Below are positions 7,090 through 11,382 of a stretch of DNA of 11,382 nt, piece after piece. How positions within the stretch are numbered: the stretch's first letter is position 1; the number at the start of each line of letters is the position of its first letter. Where the stretch lies: contig JABGUA010000160.1 in the NCBI GenBank assembly GCA_018646825.1, positions 1 to 11,382 of the forward strand, written 5' to 3'. This DNA comes from Piscirickettsiaceae bacterium (GTDB lineage Bacteria; Pseudomonadota; Gammaproteobacteria; Nitrosococcales; Methylophagaceae). A program made the translations under genes and the position numbers. Below the pieces are notes generated by a model. That model saw only the letters and a program-made list of their open reading frames with translations. It ran no database searches and was not told the DNA's origin.

Positions 7090-7506
7090 ATGCTAACAAT
7101 TAGCCAAAACATCATTATCCCAGACCATGAGATCAGCCTAACAGCAATTCGTGCACAAGGTGCTGGCGGCCAAAATGTCAATAAAGTATCCTCAGCCATA
7201 CACCTTCGTTTTGACATAAAAAAAGCATCTTTGCCTGAACACATCAAACAGCGTCTCTTAGCGTCGTCTGATACCCGTATTACCAAAGAAGGCTGTATTG
7301 TTATCAAGGCCCAACAATGGAGAACCCAAGAAAAGAACCGCCAGGTTGCTATAGCACGACTTCAACAACTTATTCTAAAACATACCAAAATTAATAAGAT
7401 AAGGCGAGCCACAAAACCACGTAAAAGTGCCATCAAAAAACGCTTAGACAATAAACAACATCGTAGTAAAACCAAGTCTCTTCGCAGTAAAACCTTTGAC
7501 AGCTAA
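7090..7506 (+). CDS. arfB: alternative ribosome-rescue factor / peptidyl-tRNA hydrolase ArfB (YaeJ)
   Basis: ArfB frees ribosomes stalled on mRNAs without a stop codon by hydrolysing the peptidyl-tRNA in the large subunit. The 138-residue protein matches the usual length (about 140). The catalytic GGQ lies at residues 26-28 within RAQGAGGQNVNKVSSAIHL, a release-factor-like domain. From about residue 97 the tail is very basic (RRATKPRKSAIKKR, then KTKSLRSK); in known ArfB this part inserts into the empty mRNA entry channel. It lacks the codon-recognition domains of RF1/RF2. The ATG at 7090 has AGGA eight bases upstream. It is divergent from the asmA-like gene. The four-paralog array begins 95 nt downstream on the same strand; no terminator is seen between, so read-through is possible. 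Confidence 0.95.
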   Translation: MLTISQNIIIPDHEISLTAIRAQGAGGQNVNKVSSAIHLRFDIKKASLPEHIKQRLLASSDTRITKEGCIVIKAQQWRTQEKNRQVAIARLQQLILKHTKINKIRRATKPRKSAIKKRLDNKQHRSKTKSLRSKTFDS

Positions 7507-7532
7507 ACAATAACATCAAATATAAAAAACAC

Positions 7533-7560
7533 TTTAATTCTTCAATGACTGGTGTATATT
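7533..7560 (+). promoter_or_regulatory. weak candidate promoter of the four-paralog array
   Basis: TTTAAT (7533-7538), a 16-nt spacer and TATATT (7555-7560; 5 of 6 to TATAAT) precede the first array gene, with a predicted start near 7567 and a 35-nt leader. The -35 is poor, so this is tentative. Confidence 0.28.
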
Positions 7561-7601
7561 CTTACTCCATCAATAACAAATGAATACGAAAGAGGACACA
7601 T

Positions 7602-8006
7602 ATGTTTGGCATAGGTCTTGGGAAACATAAAAAGAAACTAGAACAAGCATTTGCAACTTGTTTTTGGCCACTTATCGACGAATTAGGCAATGTGCCTATT
7701 CCAATGCAGACTGATCCGGCTATCAACGGCGCAATTCTAGGCGTCTGCAACACCTATTCACAATCTCAAAATGTAACAAAACCCAGTGACCTTTTACTGA
7801 TTGCCGACGCTGTCTTCGAAGAAATTTATCGATTAGAATCGATCAACGTCCAGAATCGTGTTGATACTTGGAAAAATGAAAATAACGAAGCCTTCAACCA
7901 AGCTTATGCCAATGCAAAAGATAAAACATCTACAGAACTTAATCTTACTTGGTTAACTGACTTTGCTAAAGACAACTTCGAACAAGCCACGGGCCTAATG
8001 CTTTAA
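7602..8006 (+). CDS. small paralogous protein, array copy 1 (unknown function)
   Basis: This is a 134-residue soluble protein that I do not recognise. It has no signal peptide or membrane segment and reads as mostly alpha-helical, with likely helices at about 10-28, 41-54, 61-80, 83-110 and 115-131. It shares with the next three genes AFxxC (Cys20), LGNVPIPMQ, GAILGxC (43-49), AVFEEIYR (70-77), a Trp (90), an alanine-lysine step (95-106 region) and WL near 117. It is the most divergent copy: after the second cysteine it has NTYSQ where the others have RGYA, and AYANAK replaces YYHAK. The start ATG has GAGGA five bases upstream, the best ribosome site of the four. It is the first gene of a tight run of four, so probably the operon head. 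The function cannot be stated. Confidence 0.85.
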   Translation: MFGIGLGKHKKKLEQAFATCFWPLIDELGNVPIPMQTDPAINGAILGVCNTYSQSQNVTKPSDLLLIADAVFEEIYRLESINVQNRVDTWKNENNEAFNQAYANAKDKTSTELNLTWLTDFAKDNFEQATGLML

Positions 8007-8015
8007 ATATTAAAT

Positions 8016-8417
8016 ATGTTCACAGCTGCCATACATAAACCCATACTTTTAGAAGCCTTTTCTGTTTGCTTAGACCCTATAAGAAGCGACTTAGGAAATA
8101 TCCACCCAGACGCCCGTCAAAGCCCCTATATTTCCGGGGCGATTCTAGGTACATGCCGAGGCTATGCGATTAAGCATAAGCTCAGAGAAAGTGTCGTCAA
8201 CAAACTCATCGACAATGCCTTTGAAGAAGTATTTCGTAGCGAATCTCTCGATATGCAAACCACAGCACAAGCATGGTTGAATAATGAAGACGCCGACTTT
8301 ATGGCCGCATACTATCATGCAAAAGCAATAGCCGAAGTTGAACTAAATCTAGATTGGCTTAGTCAATATGTACAGACGCATTTTGAAAAAGCCAGTACAC
8401 TTGGCCAACACCTATAA
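8016..8417 (+). CDS. small paralogous protein, array copy 2 (unknown function)
   Basis: 133 residues, related along its whole length to the other three copies. It aligns with copy 3 without gaps, with 56 of 133 residues identical by eye count. Shared features are AFSVC (Cys18), GAILGTCRGYA (41-51, Cys47), FEEVFRSES (69-77), QTTAQAW, FMAAYYHAK and LNLDWL. The usual NVPIPMQ segment reads NIHPDARQ here, so this loop has changed. It starts 9 nt after the stop of copy 1, and that gap (ATATTAAAT) contains no Shine-Dalgarno sequence. Translation probably depends on ribosomes finishing copy 1. No alternative start fits, because the N-terminus MFxxxxHK matches copy 3. No signal or membrane segment is present. 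Confidence 0.85.
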   Translation: MFTAAIHKPILLEAFSVCLDPIRSDLGNIHPDARQSPYISGAILGTCRGYAIKHKLRESVVNKLIDNAFEEVFRSESLDMQTTAQAWLNNEDADFMAAYYHAKAIAEVELNLDWLSQYVQTHFEKASTLGQHL

Positions 8418-8448
8418 CTGATATTAAAATCTAGAGAGGACAGCACTT

Positions 8449-8850
8449 ATGTTTGAAGTCATCGTGCATAAAGGAAAATTAAAACAAGCATTTTCAGACT
8501 GCTTCGACCCGCTCAAAAGCATCTTTGATAACGTCCCTATCCCGATGCAAAAGGATCGCTATGTTAATGGTGCCATTCTAGGTACATGTCGCGGCTATGC
8601 TGAAACAGTCAAGCTCTCCGAAAAAGGTTTTGCCAGTATCGTAGATGCTGTGTTTGAAGAGATTTTTCGACAAGACTCTATAGACGTTCAAACCAGAACT
8701 GAGACCTGGTTAACGGAAGCCGATGCCGTATTTATGGAATCATATTACCAAGCAAAAGAGAAAGCCTCGCGCGACATTGATCTGGCATGGCTACAAACTT
8801 ATGCAAAGGCACATTTTGATGCCGCTTTTGAGGTACGCCACACTACATAA
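8449..8850 (+). CDS. small paralogous protein, array copy 3 (unknown function)
   Basis: 133 residues and closest to a family consensus: AFSDC (Cys18), DNVPIPMQKD, GAILGTCRGYA (41-51), IVDAVFEEIFRQDS, VQTRTETWL, FMESYYQAK and IDLAWLQTYAKAHF. It is predicted all-helical and cytoplasmic. GAGGA eight bases before the ATG is a good ribosome site, in a leader (GAGAGGACAGC) resembling that of copy 1 (AGAGGACAC). The gap to copy 2 is 31 nt, the widest in the run, with no terminator. Compared with copy 2, most of the shared DNA is altered at silent positions, so the duplication is not recent and the protein sequence has been under selection. Confidence 0.85.
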   Translation: MFEVIVHKGKLKQAFSDCFDPLKSIFDNVPIPMQKDRYVNGAILGTCRGYAETVKLSEKGFASIVDAVFEEIFRQDSIDVQTRTETWLTEADAVFMESYYQAKEKASRDIDLAWLQTYAKAHFDAAFEVRHTT

Positions 8851-8859
8851 TAGAGAGCC

Positions 8860-9279
8860 ATGTTTAAATTTTTCAGAAACAATCAACATAAACACTATTT
8901 ACTTAACGCTTTTTCAAATTGCTTTAAGACATTAAAAGACGAGCTCGGCAACGTACCTGTTGGCATGCAAACCAGCCATGAGATAACAGGCGCTATTTTA
9001 GGTTCATGCCGAGGTTACGCCATAACAAATAAAATCGATGAAAACAGTTTCGATCTAATTGTCGATGGTGTCTTTGAAGAGGTTTTCCGACGCGAATCTA
9101 TCCCTGTCCAAACAAAAACAGAAAAATGGTTACAAACTGAAGATGAAACATTCATGTTCGCTTACTATCATGCAAAATCTCAAACGGTGAAGAGCAAAAC
9201 CGTTGATCTTAACTGGCTCGCAGAATATGCTAAAAAACATTTCAAAGCAGGCCATCAAGTCATGTTTGATATGATCTAG
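8860..9279 (+). CDS. small paralogous protein, array copy 4 (unknown function)
   Basis: 139 residues and the longest copy. It has a slightly longer basic N-terminus (MFKFFRNNQHKHYL) like copy 1, and a two-residue insertion (KSKT) before DLNWLAEYAKKHF. Family features are AFSNC (Cys21), DELGNVPVGMQT, GAILGSCRGYA (44-54, Cys50), IVDGVFEEVFRRES, VQTKTEKWL and FMFAYYHAK. It begins 9 nt after copy 3 with only a GAGAG stretch very close to the ATG as ribosome site. It ends 5 nt from the stop of the opposing hotdog-fold gene, with no visible terminator. The function is unknown. The shared DELGNVP and N-terminal length suggest copies 1 and 4 are an older pair and 2 and 3 another. Confidence 0.85.
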   Translation: MFKFFRNNQHKHYLLNAFSNCFKTLKDELGNVPVGMQTSHEITGAILGSCRGYAITNKIDENSFDLIVDGVFEEVFRRESIPVQTKTEKWLQTEDETFMFAYYHAKSQTVKSKTVDLNWLAEYAKKHFKAGHQVMFDMI

Positions 9280-9284
9280 ATTAT

Positions 9285-9704
9285 TTAATCCATTAACTGC
9301 ACGAACCATTTAAACTGGCCACGACACGTGACCTCATTACTCACGTCCATCACCTCAACAGCCACATTAATCACCGCACGACCGCGTTTCCTCAAAGTCT
9401 GTAGAAATTTATCCACTGCCGCATCAAGCACAACGACTTTTGAAAACAAATCTCCTTCCGCTTGCTGAATATACTTAATTTTCGATTCACGCAACAAAGG
9501 CAACACTCGTCCAGCCAAATCTGGAAAAGCAGTCAACAAATAATAGCCGCCCGCACTCTCGGCTAATAAGAATTGCGCCCCGGCATGCACACGCGAAAGG
9601 TGATTTTGTACCGTACCTTGAAAGGGTAAAGACAATCCACCAGCACTATCAACGACAATACCATTATGTTCGGCAAAAGGCACCGCTGTGACTTCCATCA
9701 TCAT
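9285..9704 (-). CDS. hotdog-fold thioesterase-like protein (DUF4442 / YiiD C-terminal type)
   Basis: 139 residues with the pattern of a single hotdog domain of the acyl-CoA thioesterase superfamily. PFAEHNGIVV lies near the start, and VQNHLSRVHAGAQFLLAESAGG (about residues 32-53) holds the Asn-His and HAG...AE motifs of the central helix. KIKYIQQAEGD and a strand-rich C-terminal half (GRAVINVAVEVMDVSNEVTCRGQFKW) follow. The substrate is unknown. The frame is open to a TTG at 9755, but that TTG is the -35 box of a good promoter, so it cannot lie in the transcript. ATG codons at 9704, 9701 and 9698 are the realistic starts; the first is listed. It is convergent with array copy 4 (5-nt gap) and divergent from the broken ogt gene. 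Confidence 0.82.
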   Translation of the reverse strand: MMMEVTAVPFAEHNGIVVDSAGGLSLPFQGTVQNHLSRVHAGAQFLLAESAGGYYLLTAFPDLAGRVLPLLRESKIKYIQQAEGDLFSKVVVLDAAVDKFLQTLRKRGRAVINVAVEVMDVSNEVTCRGQFKWFVQLMD

Positions 9705-9708
9705 CCCG

Positions 9709-9737
9709 TTGAAATATAAAACCACATTATAAGTAAT
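9709..9737 (+). promoter_or_regulatory. weak candidate promoter of the ogt-like gene, overlapping the opposing promoter
   Basis: TTGAAA (9709-9714; 5 of 6), a 17-nt spacer and AGTAAT (9732-9737; 4 of 6) point toward the ogt-like gene and overlap the minus-strand promoter. If both are real, they compete for polymerase. Confidence 0.3.
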
Positions 9738-9755
9738 GTTAACTGACCAAAGCAA
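9725..9755 (-). promoter_or_regulatory. promoter of the hotdog-fold gene
   Basis: The minus strand has TTGCTT (9755-9750), an 18-nt spacer and a perfect TATAAT (9730-9725). Transcription would start near 9718, about 14 nt before the first ATG. This placement decides the start codon of the gene. Confidence 0.6.
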
Positions 9756-9779
9756 TCACTAAATGTTATCGTCAACGCC

Positions 9780-10291
9780 ATGACAATGATTACTACGCAA
9801 CTTTACCATTCACCTGTCGGAGACCTGATTCTAGGATCATTCAACAATCAGCTCTGCTTGTGTAACTGGCGGGACAAAAAGAACAAAGCCGCTGTTGAAA
9901 GACGACTGAACAAACATTTAAAAGGATCCTATTCTAGGGTAGCAATAGCCTCTTACACACGACAGCAAAACAACTCGATGAATATTTCAGCGGACATAGA
10001 ACTGAATTTAAAATCCCTATTATCTTGGCAGGTACAGAGTTCCAAAAACAAGTCTGGCACACGCTCAAAACCATTCCATATGGTCAATCTATAAGCTATC
10101 TAGATCTTGCCAAAAAATTAGGCCAAGACAGTGCAGTAAGAGCAGTTGCCAATGCCAACGCCGCCAACGCCCTCTCAATTATTATTCCATGCCATCGCAT
10201 TATTGGCTCTAATGGAAAGCTTGTCGGTTATGCAGGGGGATTACAGGCTAAACAAGGTCTATTGACACTAGAACAAACGCAAAAAAATTAA
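9780..10291 (+). pseudogene. ogt: methylated-DNA-protein-cysteine methyltransferase, frameshifted
   Basis: Ogt removes methyl groups from O6-methylguanine by transfer to its own cysteine. The N-terminal part (TTQLYHSPVGDLILGSF) is read from 9780. At the GGG run 9937-9939 the homology moves to the -1 frame (9938-10291), continuing GSNSLLHTTAKQLDEYFSG, FKIPIILAGTEFQKQVW and IPYGQSISY, then the active-site IIIPCHRIIG and GYAGGLQAK. Joined, the product is about 170 residues, the normal Ogt length. One lost G would explain the break. Unrepaired, the first frame ends at 10094 in unrelated sequence (104 residues) and never reaches the active cysteine. The downstream segment has only a TTG at 10025 as a possible internal start. 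The active-site domain is otherwise intact, so this is a recent mutation, a sequencing error, or, less likely, frameshifting during translation. No ribosome site is evident before 9780. Confidence 0.88.
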
Positions 10292-10324
10292 ACTACTCTC
10301 CATTGTTGTTCAACCAGCAGCACA

Positions 10325-10352
10325 TTGTCCTGAAAAACTTGTCCTAAAAAAA
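10325..10352. repeat. two-copy 14-bp direct repeat in intergenic DNA
   Basis: TTGTCCTGAAAAAC (10325-10338) is followed at once by TTGTCCTAAAAAAA (10339-10352), with 12 of 14 bases the same. The surrounding gap (10292-10505) between the broken ogt gene and the outer-membrane gene is AT-rich. It has no open frame of note and no convincing terminator. Confidence 0.45.
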
Positions 10353-10505
10353 ATCGCCCAGGTTGACTGAACCAACTCCATAATAAATATTAAAAATACA
10401 ATCCCATAATCCTTTTTTCTACTGCCATTATCATCCTTAATCTATTAACTAAAAATGATTCCTACCCGCCAACAAATTTAAACTTAGCATTCGAATTTTT
10501 CCGAA

Positions 10506-11382
10506 TCAAAAATAAACCCGATATTCCATCGTCACTGAATGAGGGAAACTACCAAACTCAGTCTTTAACCGTCCAAATTCTGGCTGCTTTCCAATTGGAA
10601 TATTAATCCCCATCGATAACTCAGATTCATCAGATAATGAATACGTTGAATACAACGCTAATAGTTTAGATGTATCTTGGTGATTAAACAGCCAAACCGC
10701 ATCTCCAAACCATAATGGCGTGAATTCATAATTGGCACCGACGGCGGTATAATTTCTCGCCAAATAAAAATTATTTCTGCCAGCTAAAGAGATAAGCTGA
10801 TAGTCATCACTATTCTTGGCTCCTGAGCGTTGATAAAAATGCTCTAGTCGCAACGTCAATGTATTTTGCCAACGTTTATCAATCGCTAAAGAAAACTGGG
10901 CATCACGGTCTATATTGGCTTCATCGGCAAAACGCAGGTGCCCTTCCCCTCGCAAGCCAAACCAATCAAACACTTCGCCCTGAAAATCAAAGCCAATAAT
11001 ATCATCGCCAGAAATGGTAGCAGCCACTAACCCAAACTCAAAATTATCTGTCAGTGTTGATGCTCGCAGTAAATAAGCGGTCTCTGACCAATCCGGTGAT
11101 GTCTGCCAGCCCGTCGGTTGTTTCAAATCTAATTCATAATCTAACACACTAACTAACGATAATTGAGAGTAGTCACTCCATTGCCAATCTAATCGCGCTG
11201 CATCAACACCGGGTTTATAAGTCCTAAAAAAGGCTTGCGCAGCAAAAGGGGCAAAGAAATCATTGGGGGTAAAATAGAAAGTGGTCGCAGAATTTATTGG
11301 CTGCCTGCCTAGTTTAAAACGTAAGTCATCACTTTGGTATTGAATATTAAGGCGGTCTATAAACAAGTCAGCTTTACCATTC
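10506..11382 (-). CDS. outer-membrane beta-barrel protein, C-terminal part (partial at window edge)
   Basis: The C-terminal 291 residues of a larger protein; the N-terminus and signal peptide lie beyond the right edge. The frame is open to the window end (it begins NGKADLFIDRLNIQY), so a TTG at 11366 is not a start. The sequence alternates polar and hydrophobic or aromatic residues in about 10-residue stretches and ends in VTMEYRVYF. The C-terminal phenylalanine is the usual BAM-recognition feature of outer-membrane barrels. RFKLGRQPINSATTFYFTPNDFF near the visible start resembles the LGRQ...P.D.F pattern of porin-like barrels in which an early hairpin is followed by a conserved loop. The substrate and family cannot be named from this fragment. 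It converges with the broken ogt gene across a 214-nt AT-rich gap. Confidence 0.75.
   Translation of the reverse strand, partial: NGKADLFIDRLNIQYQSDDLRFKLGRQPINSATTFYFTPNDFFAPFAAQAFFRTYKPGVDAARLDWQWSDYSQLSLVSVLDYELDLKQPTGWQTSPDWSETAYLLRASTLTDNFEFGLVAATISGDDIIGFDFQGEVFDWFGLRGEGHLRFADEANIDRDAQFSLAIDKRWQNTLTLRLEHFYQRSGAKNSDDYQLISLAGRNNFYLARNYTAVGANYEFTPLWFGDAVWLFNHQDTSKLLALYSTYSLSDESELSMGINIPIGKQPEFGRLKTEFGSFPHSVTMEYRVYF

Noticed and set aside
7035..7307. Minus-strand open frame over the start of arfB
   Set aside because: It is antisense to ArfB and crosses the intergenic region; cysteine/tryptophan-rich translation with no family resemblance.
8723..8935. Plus-strand frame bridging array copies 3 and 4
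   Set aside because: An out-of-frame shadow of two well-conserved coding regions with no ribosome site.
7602..9279. CRISPR-like or mobile-element repeat explanation for the four-copy array
   Set aside because: The units are full coding genes with diverged DNA; there are no short identical repeats, transposase, or flanking inverted or target-site repeats.
10025..10291. Separate 88-codon alkyltransferase gene
   Set aside because: It begins at a TTG in the middle of the conserved IILAGTEF segment, and its homology continues upstream in the same frame to 9938, so it is the second half of the broken ogt gene.
10346..10373. Minus-strand terminator for the outer-membrane gene (GGTT-CAGTC-AACC followed by eight T)
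   Set aside because: The stem is only 4 bp and is separated from the T run by 7 bases; too weak to call.
10489..10506. Inverted repeat ATTCG...CGAAT at the end of the outer-membrane gene
   Set aside because: A 5-bp stem with an 8-nt loop overlapping the stop codon and no T run after it; likely chance in AT-rich DNA.

Overview
The window looks like an accessory-poor chromosomal segment of an AT-leaning gammaproteobacterium. The reasons are CarA/CarB very close to the E. coli proteins, a magnesium-type HemB whose active-site residue numbers match the Pseudomonas enzyme, AsmA-family and ArfB genes, and a Gram-negative outer-membrane barrel. A marine or methylotroph-like lineage (Methylophaga or Cycloclasticus relatives) is a guess from gene style only. 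No rRNA, tRNA, CRISPR, insertion sequence or phage gene is visible.

Layout: positions 1-1693 (minus strand) carry carA and the 5' part of carB, the two subunits of carbamoyl-phosphate synthetase for arginine and pyrimidine synthesis. carA appears to start at TTG and has a short leader with a terminator-like hairpin. Upstream, also on the minus strand, is a Nit-type amidase (1839-2657). It is divergent from a hemB-aroE pair (2744-4566, plus) for heme and shikimate synthesis. A 15-bp palindrome lies at the divergent junction, with an extended -10 motif pointing each way. aroE converges with a long AsmA-family gene (4575-6932, minus) that carries three internal 70-residue repeats. arfB, a ribosome-rescue hydrolase (7090-7506, plus), is divergent from it.

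Positions 7602-9279 (plus) hold the most unusual part: four consecutive genes of 133-139 codons encoding mutually related small helical proteins of a family I do not recognise. They share two invariant cysteines and the motifs GAILGxC and FEE(I/V)(F/Y)R. Spacing of 9, 31 and 9 nt suggests one transcript. They converge on a hotdog-fold (DUF4442/YiiD-like) gene (9285-9704, minus). That gene is divergent from an ogt-type DNA alkyltransferase gene broken by a one-base frameshift at about 9937 (9780-10291, plus). The right edge is the C-terminal part of an outer-membrane beta-barrel protein (10506-11382, minus).

Most genes are housekeeping and form no single pathway. The candidates for something undescribed are the four-paralog array, the carAB leader and the repeat-expanded AsmA protein. 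All coordinates, motifs and alignments were read by eye; no database search was possible.
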